NCBI RefSeq assembly: GCF_027812955.1
Contig: NZ_JAPYZV010000002.1
Coordinates: forward strand, 1 to 64,000
Source of the DNA: Pedococcus sp. 5OH_020
GTDB taxonomy: Bacteria; Actinomycetota; Actinomycetes; Actinomycetales; Dermatophilaceae
DNA: 64,000 nt
Direction of reading: 5' to 3'
The position numbers were made by a program, and so were the translations under genes. The number at the start of each line of letters is the position of its first letter. Position 1 is the stretch's first letter. The notes below the pieces were generated by a model. That model was not told where the DNA came from and did not search any database. It saw only the letters and a list, made by a program, of their open reading frames with translations. Below, one piece after another: positions 42,195-51,128 of the stretch.

Positions 42195-43292
42195 ATGTCC
42201 GACAGCGACTTCAAGCCGGGACTGGAGGGCGTCATCGCCTTCGAGTCAGAGATCGCCGAGCCAGACAAAGAGGGTGGCTCCCTGCGGTATCGCGGTGTCG
42301 ACATCGAGGACCTCGTCGGACGGGTGAGCTACGGCCAGGTCTGGGGGCTGCTCGTGGACAACGAGTTCGACCCGGGCCTGCCACCCGCCGAGCCGTTCCC
42401 GCTGCCGGTCCACACGGGTGACGTGCGCGTCGACGTCCAGTCGGCGCTGGCGCAGCTCGCACCGGTATGGGGGTTCAAGCCCCTGCTGGACATCGAGCCG
42501 CAGGAGGCCCGGGAGAACCTGGCACGCGCCTCCGTCATGGCGCTGTCCTTCGTCGCCCAGTCGGCTCGCGGACAGGGACAGCCCATGGTGCCCCAGCGTG
42601 AGGTCGACAGGGGCAGGACCATCGTCGAGCGCTTCATGATCCGGTGGCGGGGTGAGCCGGACCCAGCTCACGTCGAGGCTGTCGACGCCTACTGGGTGTC
42701 CGCAGCGGAGCACGGTATGAACGCCTCGACCTTCACGGCCCGCGTCATCGCCTCCACGGGTGCCGACGTGGCGGCCTGCCTGAGCGGAGCTGTCGGCGCG
42801 ATGTCCGGCCCCCTGCATGGTGGTGCACCGTCCCGTGTGCTGCACATGATCGAGGGTGTGGAGCAGTCCGGCGACGCCGGTGCGTACGTCAGGGGCGTGC
42901 TGGACAGGGGCGAGCGCCTGATGGGCTTCGGTCACAGGGTCTACCGCGCAGAGGACCCCAGGGCGCGGGTGCTGCGAGCCACGTGCAAGCGGCTCAACGC
43001 GCCTCGGTACGAGGTCGCCGCGGCGCTGGAGAAGGCCGCGCTCAAGGAGCTGCACGCACGCCGGCCCGACCGCGTGCTGGAGACGAATGTCGAGTTCTGG
43101 GCCGCCGTCGTGCTGGACTTCGCCGAGGTCCCGGCCTCGATGTTCACGCCGATGTTCAGCTGTGCGCGCTCCGCCGGGTGGTCTGCCCACATCTTGGAGC
43201 AGAAGAAGACCGGCCGGCTGATCCGGCCGAGCGCGCGATACATCGGCGAGGCGCCGCGCGGCATCGAGGCGGTAGCGGGCTACCGCCACTGA
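42195..43292 (+). CDS. Citrate synthase (type II-like second isoform, CitA/GltA2 group)
   Basis: 365 residues from ATG 42195 with AGAGGA seven bases upstream; the longer frame from 42144 starts in the leader. It condenses acetyl-CoA or another acyl-CoA with oxaloacetate. Active-site blocks are AEHGMNASTFTARVIAST, SGPLHGGAPSRVLHMI, and MGFGHRVYRAEDPRA with its conserved His, plus the C-terminal GWSAHILEQ and RLIRP-A. The short form and the N-terminal GLEGVIAFES match the extra citrate synthase of actinobacteria. A possible -10 is CAGAAT at 42140-42145. It could act as a methylcitrate synthase; this cannot be excluded. Confidence 0.92.
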   Translation: MSDSDFKPGLEGVIAFESEIAEPDKEGGSLRYRGVDIEDLVGRVSYGQVWGLLVDNEFDPGLPPAEPFPLPVHTGDVRVDVQSALAQLAPVWGFKPLLDIEPQEARENLARASVMALSFVAQSARGQGQPMVPQREVDRGRTIVERFMIRWRGEPDPAHVEAVDAYWVSAAEHGMNASTFTARVIASTGADVAACLSGAVGAMSGPLHGGAPSRVLHMIEGVEQSGDAGAYVRGVLDRGERLMGFGHRVYRAEDPRARVLRATCKRLNAPRYEVAAALEKAALKELHARRPDRVLETNVEFWAAVVLDFAEVPASMFTPMFSCARSAGWSAHILEQKKTGRLIRPSARYIGEAPRGIEAVAGYRH

Positions 43293-43360
43293 CCGCTCTC
43301 CCTGACGTGCAACGTGCGTCCGGGTGGTGGACCTCTTGTCCCACGCCTCGGGACGGGTGA

Positions 43361-44494
<1,134 letters not shown>

Positions 44495-44592
44495 CTCAAC
44501 CCGTCCGGCGAACTCGCGCGTAACCTCGGTCCAGCACGGCTCGTTGTCCCCGTGAAGTCACCCCCGGCGGTGACCCGGACGAGGAGTCGACG

Positions 44593-45921
44593 ATGACACG
44601 CGTGACAGGCCTGCCTTGGCGCAGGATCGCTGCCGGGCTGCCGGCGGTGGCGCTGGTGGGGACGGGTCTGGCCTTCGCCGCCACCGGCGGGACTGGCGCC
44701 ACGACGGACGTCGTCTCGGACTCAGCCCCTCTGGTGAGGGTCCCCAACGCGCCCCTGACGCGGCTCGACGCGCCCGTGCTTCCGCCCCTGCCCGCACTGC
44801 CCGCCCCGGTCGAGGTCCGGCGGACCTCCTTCCCTGACGCCGCGGCGCTGCCTGCGTCGATGACCGCCAACAACGGCATCCCCGCAGCGGCGCTGTCCGC
44901 CTACCAACGCGGCGCCCAGGTCGTCGACGCCGCGGACCCACAGTGCAGGGTCGACTGGGCGCTGGTCGCAGGCATCGGCAAGGTGGAGTCGAACCACGGC
45001 CGGTACGGCGGTAACGGCATCGACCGGGACGGCACCGTGCGCCCCGGCATCTACGGCATCCCGCTCGACGGGGCGCACCAGACCGCGGTCGTCCACGACA
45101 CCGACGGCGGGTCGCTGGACCGGGACGGGACCTGGGACCGCGCCGTTGGCCCCATGCAGTTCATCCCCGCCACCTGGCGCACCGTGGGCGTCGACGCCAA
45201 CGGCGACGGGGTCAAGGACCCCCAGAACCTCGCCGATGCAGCCACCGCCACCGCGGTGTACCTGTGCTCAGGGCCTGGCGACCTCAGCACGGACGCAGGG
45301 GCCCGCTCCGCGGTCCTGCGGTACAACCACAGCGAGGCGTACGCCGACACGGTCCTCGGCATCGCAGCCGCCTACCGCGGTGGCTATACGGTCCTTCCGG
45401 CCGTCGCGCTCAGCCACGACCAGCGCAACGGTGCACCGTACCTGCCCTCGGGCGACCCCCAGCCCATGGAGTCCTACGATCCCGCGCTCGCGACCGTGCC
45501 CCCCGGAAGGCCTGCTGTCACCCCGGCCAACGGCGGCAACGCAACCACGTCCTTGTCTGCGTCGGGTGCCAAGGGCGGCACAGCGCGCGGACCTGCAGCC
45601 GGCGGAGGCGCCGAGGGCGCAACCGACGGCACGGGGCGCTCCACGAGCACCCCGACGGTCAGTCCCACGGGTGGTGGCGGGCCGCTCACCGGAGCAGCCG
45701 TCAGCCCGGTCGGCACCGTCGGAAGCGCCGTGGGTGGCCTCACCGGGTCAACCTCCCCCCCGAAGCCGTCGTCCAGCTCCGCCTCCACCCAGATCCCGAC
45801 GGCCGCCGGCAGCAGCACCACCTCGGCGCCAGCCCTCCCGCTGACGGTGCTGCCGAAGAACGGGGTGTGCCCCGATGGCTACCGGCTGAACGTGCTCCGC
45901 ACCCTCTGCGTCAAGATCTGA
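44593..45921 (+). CDS. Secreted lytic murein transglycosylase (MltB/SLT_2 family) with Gly/Ser/Pro-rich tail
   Basis: 442 residues from ATG 44593 with GAGGAG about eight bases upstream. The signal segment is RIAAGLPAVALVGTGLAFA. The catalytic domain spans ~95-265: VDWALVAGIGKVESNHGRYGG holds the active-site Glu, and AVGPMQFIPATWRTVGVDANGDG is the MltB/RlpA-type core, followed by ATATAVYLCSGPGDLS and LRYNHSEAYADTVLGIA. It cuts the glycan strand of peptidoglycan, forming anhydro ends. Residues ~285-410 are a disordered Gly/Thr/Ser/Pro tail, and the end has a Cys pair (GVCPDGYRLNVLRTLC) likely joined as a disulphide. Confidence 0.9.
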   Translation: MTRVTGLPWRRIAAGLPAVALVGTGLAFAATGGTGATTDVVSDSAPLVRVPNAPLTRLDAPVLPPLPALPAPVEVRRTSFPDAAALPASMTANNGIPAAALSAYQRGAQVVDAADPQCRVDWALVAGIGKVESNHGRYGGNGIDRDGTVRPGIYGIPLDGAHQTAVVHDTDGGSLDRDGTWDRAVGPMQFIPATWRTVGVDANGDGVKDPQNLADAATATAVYLCSGPGDLSTDAGARSAVLRYNHSEAYADTVLGIAAAYRGGYTVLPAVALSHDQRNGAPYLPSGDPQPMESYDPALATVPPGRPAVTPANGGNATTSLSASGAKGGTARGPAAGGGAEGATDGTGRSTSTPTVSPTGGGGPLTGAAVSPVGTVGSAVGGLTGSTSPPKPSSSSASTQIPTAAGSSTTSAPALPLTVLPKNGVCPDGYRLNVLRTLCVKI

Positions 45922-45957
45922 CGAACCGACTGCTACCACCGCGGTCCATCGATCGAC

Positions 45958-45974
45958 GCGGCCACCCTGGCCGC
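45958..45974. terminator. Compact hairpin terminator between convergent genes
   Basis: GCGGCCA-CCC-TGGCCGC forms a perfect seven-base stem with a three-base loop, between the transglycosylase (ends 45921) and the oppositely oriented micropeptide (ends 45993). Confidence 0.6.
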
Positions 45975-45992
45975 AGTACGGGCAACCAGCCC

Positions 45993-46079
45993 TCAGCGGA
46001 CCAAACTGGCGACGACGGCGGCGGCGACGACGATCACCAGGACCGCGATGGTCACCCGTCGGCGAAACACCGGTGTCAC
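45993..46079 (-). CDS. Single-transmembrane micropeptide coupled to the MFS exporter
   Basis: 28 residues from a GTG at 46079 that overlaps the exporter's TGA by a GTGA junction. The peptide is Thr-Pro-Phe plus three Arg, then a hydrophobic helix (VTIAVLVIVVAAAVVASL) and a final Val-Arg. The positive-inside rule places the N-terminus in the cytoplasm. Such tiny helices can act as pump subunits, as AcrZ does for AcrB; a role with the coupled exporter is inferred from the overlap. A random frame of this composition ending exactly after the helix is unlikely. Confidence 0.6.
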   Translation of the reverse strand: MTPVFRRRVTIAVLVIVVAAAVVASLVR

Positions 46080-47383
46080 CGGACCGCCTCGGGGACCGGC
46101 TCCGACACGGCCTCCGACTCTGTCTCCGGAAGGGTCCGGATCCGGATGCGCGGTCGGCGCCGAGACTCGTAGGTCACCTGGACATTCTCGTGCCTCGCCA
46201 GCCATACGGCCACTACCAGGACCACCAGCCCAACCGCGATCGTCCCGATCCCGATGGTCCAGCGGGGTCCCCAGACGTCGCCGATCCAGCCGATGACCGG
46301 CGCACCGATCGGCGTACCGCCCATGAAGATGGCCATGTAGAGAGCCATGACCCGTCCGCGCATCGCCGCGTCCACTCTCAGCTGCACCATGGCGTTCGCC
46401 GTGGTGAGTGCCGTCAGGGCGGTGAGCCCCACGGGGACCAGCGCCAGCGCGAAGAGAGGGTAGCTCGGCGCGAAGGCAGCCAGCCCGCTCGCGACCGTGA
46501 AGCCGACGAGGGCCACGAGGAGCACCCGCAGACGCGGCCGGGCGCGTCGCGCCGAGAGCAGCGCTGCGGTCAGCGACCCGATGGCCATGACGGAGCCCAG
46601 CAGCCCGTACTCCTCCGGACCCCGGTGGAACTCCCGGGTGGCCATGAGCGCGGTCGTGAGCTGGAAGTTCATCCCGAAGGTGCCGAGCACGAAGACCAGC
46701 ACCATGACCAGCACGATGTCGGGCCGGCTGCGGACGTAGCGGACGCCCTCCCGCACCGCACCCCGACGGTCGCCGAGGAGGGGAGCGGGTCGAAGCTCGC
46801 CCCGCTTCATCGCGAAGAGGGCGACCAGCACCGCCACGAAGGTCAGCGTGTTCAGCAGCAGGGTCCAGCCCGTGCCGAAGGCGGCGATCGTCAGGCCCGC
46901 AACGCCCGGACCCACCAGACGGCCGGCGTTGAACGACGCGCTGTTGAGCGAGACGGCGTTGGCGAGGCGCTCGCGGGGCACCATCTCGGAGACGAAGGTC
47001 TGGCGCGCCGGGTTGTCCACCGCCGTCGCGACCCCCGTCAACAGGGCGATGGTGTAGACCATCCACAGCTGCGCGAGTCCGGTCAGAGCCAACAGGCCCA
47101 GGACGAGCGAGGACAGCGCCAGACAGGTCTGGGTCACCGCGAGGATGGCGCGCTTGGGGTACTTGTCGGCGATCATGCCGGCCCACGGGGCCAGCACCAG
47201 GAACGGCAGGAACTGCAGCCCCGTGACGACTCCGAGAGCCGTGGACGAGTGGTGCGTGAGCTCGGTCAGGACCAGCCAGTCCTGCGCGACACGGCCCATC
47301 CACGTCCCGACGTTCGAGACGAGCGCACCGGTGGCGTAGATACGGTAGTTGCGGACCCCGAGGGCGGCGAACGTGGGACTCAC
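46076..47383 (-). CDS. MFS drug-type exporter (DHA3 family), MarR-controlled
   Basis: 435 residues with twelve predicted helices. RNYRIYATGALVSNVGTWMGRVAQDWLVL and MIADKYPKRAILAV (motif A), AVDNPARQTFVSEMV and NAVSLNSASFNAGRLVGP are typical of the DHA3 exporters in actinobacteria. The C-terminal ~25 residues are charged (RRRPRIRIRTLPETES). Its GTG start overlaps the MarR stop (GTGA) and its own stop overlaps the micropeptide start. Regulated by the upstream MarR protein, it likely exports a toxic compound that the repressor senses. Confidence 0.92.
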   Translation of the reverse strand: MSPTFAALGVRNYRIYATGALVSNVGTWMGRVAQDWLVLTELTHHSSTALGVVTGLQFLPFLVLAPWAGMIADKYPKRAILAVTQTCLALSSLVLGLLALTGLAQLWMVYTIALLTGVATAVDNPARQTFVSEMVPRERLANAVSLNSASFNAGRLVGPGVAGLTIAAFGTGWTLLLNTLTFVAVLVALFAMKRGELRPAPLLGDRRGAVREGVRYVRSRPDIVLVMVLVFVLGTFGMNFQLTTALMATREFHRGPEEYGLLGSVMAIGSLTAALLSARRARPRLRVLLVALVGFTVASGLAAFAPSYPLFALALVPVGLTALTALTTANAMVQLRVDAAMRGRVMALYMAIFMGGTPIGAPVIGWIGDVWGPRWTIGIGTIAVGLVVLVVAVWLARHENVQVTYESRRRPRIRIRTLPETESEAVSEPVPEAVR

Positions 47384-47844
47384 TCGTTGGCCACCCGGGT
47401 GAGGATCGCCGAGGCCTGCCGGAGGATCTCCTGCTCCTGCGCACTCAGGTTCGCGACACGTACCGACATCCAGGCGTCACGCGTGCGACGGATGTCCTTG
47501 AGCAGCGCGTGGGCCTCGGCGGTCAGCGACAGGATCACCTGGCGACCGTCAGCAGGGTCGTTCGTACGCTTCACGAGCCCGCGCTCCACGAGGGCCGCGA
47601 CGGTTCGGGTCATGCTCGGGGCGCTCACCTTCTCGATCTCCGCAAGCTCACCCGGCGTACGGGGTGCCTCCTCGAGACGGCACAGCACCGAGAACTGGTG
47701 CGGAGCCACGACATGGGTGCTTTCGTAACGCACGCGACGCGAGATGCGCATGCAGGCCAGTCGGAGCTCGCCGGCGAGGGCGGAGACCGCAGAGTGTGAG
47801 AGCGCCGCCTCTGTGCGCGGGGTACGCGCGACGGGTGCGGTCAT
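47380..47844 (-). CDS. MarR-family repressor of the downstream MFS exporter
   Basis: 154 residues from ATG 47844, chosen because GGAGGAG lies eight bases upstream; an ATG two codons earlier is too close to it. The winged helix shows TPGELAEIEKVSAPSMTRTVAALVERGLVKR with NDPADGRQVILSL in the wing. First gene of marR-MFS-micropeptide. A nine-base inverted repeat just upstream (47864-47897) should be its own operator. Confidence 0.9.
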   Translation of the reverse strand: MTAPVARTPRTEAALSHSAVSALAGELRLACMRISRRVRYESTHVVAPHQFSVLCRLEEAPRTPGELAEIEKVSAPSMTRTVAALVERGLVKRTNDPADGRQVILSLTAEAHALLKDIRRTRDAWMSVRVANLSAQEQEILRQASAILTRVANE

Positions 47845-47863
47845 GGTCATCTCCTCCAGGTCG

Positions 47864-47897
47864 ATAGTTAGCATAACTCATTACTTCGGCTAACTAT
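47864..47897. promoter_or_regulatory. MarR operator: nested palindromes upstream of marR
   Basis: ATAGTTAGC (47864-47872) and GCTAACTAT (47889-47897) are perfect inverted repeats 16 bases apart. Inside the left arm AGTTA-GCA-TAACT (47866-47878) is itself a palindrome. This AT-rich block contrasts with the GC-rich surroundings and lies 20 bases before the repressor start, as expected for autoregulation. Confidence 0.7.
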
Positions 47898-47968
47898 TTC
47901 CGGTAGGTCGCCATAAAGCGCCACGGGCACACGCGTCCCGTACCCACGGTGACCGAACCCCACACAGC

Positions 47969-48010
47969 GGTATGCCGGGTGGTCCCTGTAGCGGGACCAC
48001 CCGGCATACC
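47969..48010 (-). terminator. Perfect 18-base-pair hairpin after the purine permease gene
   Basis: GGTATGCCGGGTGGTCCC (47969-47986) and its exact complement (47993-48010) flank a TGTAGC loop. It lies 25 bases past the permease stop, between that gene and marR on the same strand, and insulates them. No T-tract follows. Confidence 0.85.
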
Positions 48011-48034
48011 CGAGCAGTGAGGTCAGTACGTTCG

Positions 48035-49552
48035 TCATTCCACGCCGAGGACCGCCTTCACGGGGTCGATCGCGAAGTAGAGGACGAACAGAGCCGAGAC
48101 GGCCCACAGCAGCGGATGGATCGCCGCGGCCTTGCCGCGGACCACCTTGATGAGCGTGTAGGTGACGAACCCGGCGCCGATGCCCACGGTGATGGAGTAG
48201 GTGAACGGCATCAGGACGATGGTCAGGAACGCCGGGATGGCGATCTCCAGGTCGTCCCAGTCGATGCCCCGCACCTGCTGCATCATGAGGAACCCCACGA
48301 CGACCAGCGCCGGCGTGGCGGCCTCGTAGGGCACGATCTTGACCAGGGGCGCCAAGAAGGTCGCGAGCAGGAACATCCCGCCCGTGACGACGGACGCCAA
48401 GCCGGTCCGGGCGCCCTCGCCCACGCCGGACGCCGACTCGATGTAGGACGTGTTCGACGACACGGAGCCAGCGCCACCGGCGATGGCGGCGACTGAGTCG
48501 ACCAGCAGGATCTTGTCGGAGTTCGGGGGGTTCCCGTTCTTGTCCAGCAGGCCTGCCTCGGCCCCGATGGCCACCATCGTGCCCATGGTGTCGAAGAAGT
48601 CCGCCAGCAGCAGGGTGAAGACCAGGAGCACCGCCGCGATGACGCCGATCTTGGAGAACGAGCCGAGGACCGAGAAGTGGCCCAGGAGCGAGAAGTTCGG
48701 TACGTCCAAGACCTTGTCCGGCAGCGACGGCACGTTCAGCCCCCAGCCGGCGGGGTTGACGACCTTGCCGGTGGCGTCGGTCTGCGACCCGATCTTCCCG
48801 ATCGCCTCGACCACGACCGCGAGGACCGTCGCCCCCACGATCCCGTAGAGAATGGCGCCCTTGACCCGCTTGACCATCATCACGACGATCGCCAGCAGGC
48901 CCACGACGAACACGAGCAGCGGCCAGCCGTTCAGGAACCCACCGATTCCCAGCTCGACCGGGACCGGACCGCCGGCGGGCTTACGTACGAAGCCCGCGTC
49001 GACGAGGCCGATGATGGTGATGAACAGTCCGATGCCGACGGAGATGGCGGTCTTCAGCTGAGCCGGGATGGCGCGGAAGACGGCCTGCCGGAAGCCGGTC
49101 AGCACCAGGACGGTGATGATGACGCCCTCGATGACGATGAGGCCCATCGCGTCCGCCCAGGTCATCTGAGGCAGCTTCGCTATGCCGAACGTCACGAAGG
49201 CGTTGAGCCCCAGCCCCGTCGCGAGCGCGAGCGGGAAGTTCGCGACGACCCCCATGAGCAGGGTCATCACCCCCGCCACGAGCGCCGTGCCGGCGGCGAC
49301 GAGCGTAAGCGCGTGCGGGACGTCCTGCCCGCCGAGGAACTTGCCGGTGCCGTCCTGCTGCGTCCCGATGATCAGGGGGTTGAGGACGACGATGTACGCC
49401 ATCGTGAAGAACGTGACAACGCCGCCTCGGATCTCCCGGCCGACTGTGGAGCCGCGCTCGGTGATGCGGAAGAAGCCGTCGAGACCACCGGTGCGCGCCG
49501 GCGTGGGCTGCCGTACAGGCGCAGCGGTGTTCTTGGGTGAGGGTTTCGCCAT
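48035..49552 (-). CDS. AzgA-type guanine/hypoxanthine/adenine permease (NCS2 family)
   Basis: 505 residues, twelve or more membrane helices. The start ATG 49552 is followed by a Pro/Lys/Thr head, then FRITERGSTVGREIRGGVVTFFTMAYIVVLNPLI, the AzgA signature. GLGLNAFVTFGIAK, DFFDTMGTMVAIGAEAGLLD and SSNTSYIESASGVGEGARTGL contain the residues of the purine site. It imports purine bases with protons. TACTCT seven bases before the ATG suggests a leaderless start, divergent from the DUF2530 gene. No purine riboswitch is seen upstream. Confidence 0.92.
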   Translation of the reverse strand: MAKPSPKNTAAPVRQPTPARTGGLDGFFRITERGSTVGREIRGGVVTFFTMAYIVVLNPLIIGTQQDGTGKFLGGQDVPHALTLVAAGTALVAGVMTLLMGVVANFPLALATGLGLNAFVTFGIAKLPQMTWADAMGLIVIEGVIITVLVLTGFRQAVFRAIPAQLKTAISVGIGLFITIIGLVDAGFVRKPAGGPVPVELGIGGFLNGWPLLVFVVGLLAIVVMMVKRVKGAILYGIVGATVLAVVVEAIGKIGSQTDATGKVVNPAGWGLNVPSLPDKVLDVPNFSLLGHFSVLGSFSKIGVIAAVLLVFTLLLADFFDTMGTMVAIGAEAGLLDKNGNPPNSDKILLVDSVAAIAGGAGSVSSNTSYIESASGVGEGARTGLASVVTGGMFLLATFLAPLVKIVPYEAATPALVVVGFLMMQQVRGIDWDDLEIAIPAFLTIVLMPFTYSITVGIGAGFVTYTLIKVVRGKAAAIHPLLWAVSALFVLYFAIDPVKAVLGVE

Positions 49553-49606
49553 GGGCAGCAGAGTAGGGCCTGCGTGTTGCGCCGGGGTGAAAGATAGGCT
49601 GCGTGC

Positions 49607-49864
49607 GTGAGTGAGTCGCAGCCCGTGACCGGGGCGTCCCCGGGCACGGCCGACGAGCTGCAGCCCCTTGCCGTCAGCAGCGTCACCATCGTCCGGTGGG
49701 GTCTGGTCGCCTGGGGGCTCGCTTTGGTGCTCACCCTGGCGCTGCCGGTCCTGCACAGCGGTCAGCGAAGCTGGTGGCCCTGGACGTGTGTGGCCGGTCT
49801 GGCCATCGGGCTGCTCGGGTATGCGTACGTGCGGCGGGGACGCGGGAACGCCGAGGGCGCCTGA
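49607..49864 (+). CDS. DUF2530 small membrane protein
   Basis: 85 residues with two membrane helices (IVRWGLVAWGLALVLTLALP and WWPWTCVAGLAIGLLGYAYV) ending in a basic tail; the pattern is the actinobacterial DUF2530 family, function unknown. TAGGCT lies exactly six bases before the GTG start: leaderless. Convergent with DUF3027, three bases apart. Confidence 0.85.
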   Translation: MSESQPVTGASPGTADELQPLAVSSVTIVRWGLVAWGLALVLTLALPVLHSGQRSWWPWTCVAGLAIGLLGYAYVRRGRGNAEGA

Positions 49865-49867
49865 CCC

Positions 49868-50608
49868 TCAGACCAGGTCGTAGGCGATCTCGTCGACGAT
49901 CGGCTGTCCGACCGAGACCGGCTCGACCGGTTCCACGTCGACCTCGGAGTGGGCGCCGCAGCCATGGTCAAGGCTTACGACGTGACCGTCGGAAGGCGAC
50001 CAGGCGTTGGCGCACACGCCGAAAAAAGAGCGGAGGGCACCCGCCATCGGCAAGAAGTAGCCACAGGAGGAGCACGGGGCAGGCGCCTTCTCCGCGACCT
50101 CCGAGTGCGGGCCGCTCTCACCCTCGTACCACCGCTGCGCGGCCGCCTCGCGGCCCTCCGCCGAGAGGACCCGCTTGCGCCCCAGCCCCAGCTCGAACTC
50201 GGCCAGCTCGTCGACGTCCTCGTCACCGGTCGCCGCGAACCCTGGCACGAGCAGCGGGTCGTCCTCCTTGTAGGGCAGCACGTCGCCGGCCCCCAGGTCG
50301 CCGGGAGCCAGCCGGTCGGCGTACGGCAGCCACTCGGGTGAGAGGAGAGCTCCCTCCCCCGGCACGAGGTTCGTCTCGCAGACCGTGGCGACCTTGCCCC
50401 GAGGCACTCGGGCGACCGTGATCGCCCACCGCCACCCGGGATAGGCCCTCGCGGTGCAGGCGAAGTAGTGCGTGGCGAGCCGCTCGTCGTCCATCTCCAT
50501 GCCGAGGTGGTCCCCGACGGTGCCCCTTTCGGCGATGGACTCGGCCGCCTGACGGGCCAGGTCGACCGCCCCGGCCAGAACGGCGTCGGCCTTGGCGGAC
50601 GCCATCAC
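49868..50608 (-). CDS. DUF3027 family protein
   Basis: 246 residues. DHLGMEMDDERLATHYFACTARAYPGWRW, ITVARVPRGKVATVCE, LLPGEGALLSP-type and PEWLPYADRLAPGDLGAGDVLPY belong to the actinobacterial DUF3027 family. A zinc-ribbon-like pair CSSCGYF and CANAWSPSDG lies near residue 190. Function unknown. The GTG start overlaps the stop of the cold-shock gene by four bases, so the two are translationally coupled, suggesting a link to RNA or translation. Confidence 0.85.
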   Translation of the reverse strand: MMASAKADAVLAGAVDLARQAAESIAERGTVGDHLGMEMDDERLATHYFACTARAYPGWRWAITVARVPRGKVATVCETNLVPGEGALLSPEWLPYADRLAPGDLGAGDVLPYKEDDPLLVPGFAATGDEDVDELAEFELGLGRKRVLSAEGREAAAQRWYEGESGPHSEVAEKAPAPCSSCGYFLPMAGALRSFFGVCANAWSPSDGHVVSLDHGCGAHSEVDVEPVEPVSVGQPIVDEIAYDLV

Positions 50609-51000
50609 GGCTCCAGCTGGTCGGCGAGGAAGCGCAGCACCTGGGCGACGCGCGTCCCATGCTCCTTGTCCAGACGCCGGCCCCGCCGCAACGAGTTGGA
50701 GGCGTTGTCCAAGAGCTTGATGGCGTCCTCGACGAGCGGCGCGAGGTCCTCCGGCGACTTCCGGTTCGCCTCACGCTTGCCTGCGCTCACTGTGGGGGCC
50801 GCCTCCAGGAGGGTGACGGCCAGCGCCTGGGTCCCGCGGCGGCCCTCGGCCACGCTGAACTCCACGCGGGCGCCGCCCTTGAGCGTCGTGACTCCGTCGG
50901 GGAGGGCGTTCGCGTGCAGGAACACGTCCGTGCCGTCGTCGTCGGAGATGAAGCCGAAGCCCTTCTCCGCGTCGTACCACTTGACCTTGCCAGTGGGCAC
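50605..51000 (-). CDS. Cold-shock domain protein with C-terminal extension
   Basis: 131 residues. Residues 1-67 are a cold-shock domain: GKVKWYDAEKGFGFISDDDG has RNP1, and VFLHANAL RNP2. Residues ~70-131 are a helical extension (LAPLVEDAIKLLDNASNSL) not found in ordinary 67-residue Csp proteins but usual in actinobacterial Csp-DUF3027 pairs. It binds single-stranded RNA or DNA. GTG at 51000 with AGAGGTGG upstream. Confidence 0.9.
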   Translation of the reverse strand: MPTGKVKWYDAEKGFGFISDDDGTDVFLHANALPDGVTTLKGGARVEFSVAEGRRGTQALAVTLLEAAPTVSAGKREANRKSPEDLAPLVEDAIKLLDNASNSLRRGRRLDKEHGTRVAQVLRFLADQLEP

Positions 51001-51128
51001 TGTCCACCTCTTGCTAGGAATGTCTGGCTGCGCTGGATGCGCAAGGCAAGGTTAACGTGCGGCGCCAAATCGCCGGCAGACGCAAAATTCGGTGTGACCC
51101 TGTCGGTGGCCCCTGACAGGATTGCCAG

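Noticed and set aside
46073-47728. Plus-strand frame of 551 codons antisense to the MFS exporter and marR
   Set aside because: Charged, motif-free sequence; both minus-strand genes are clear family members.
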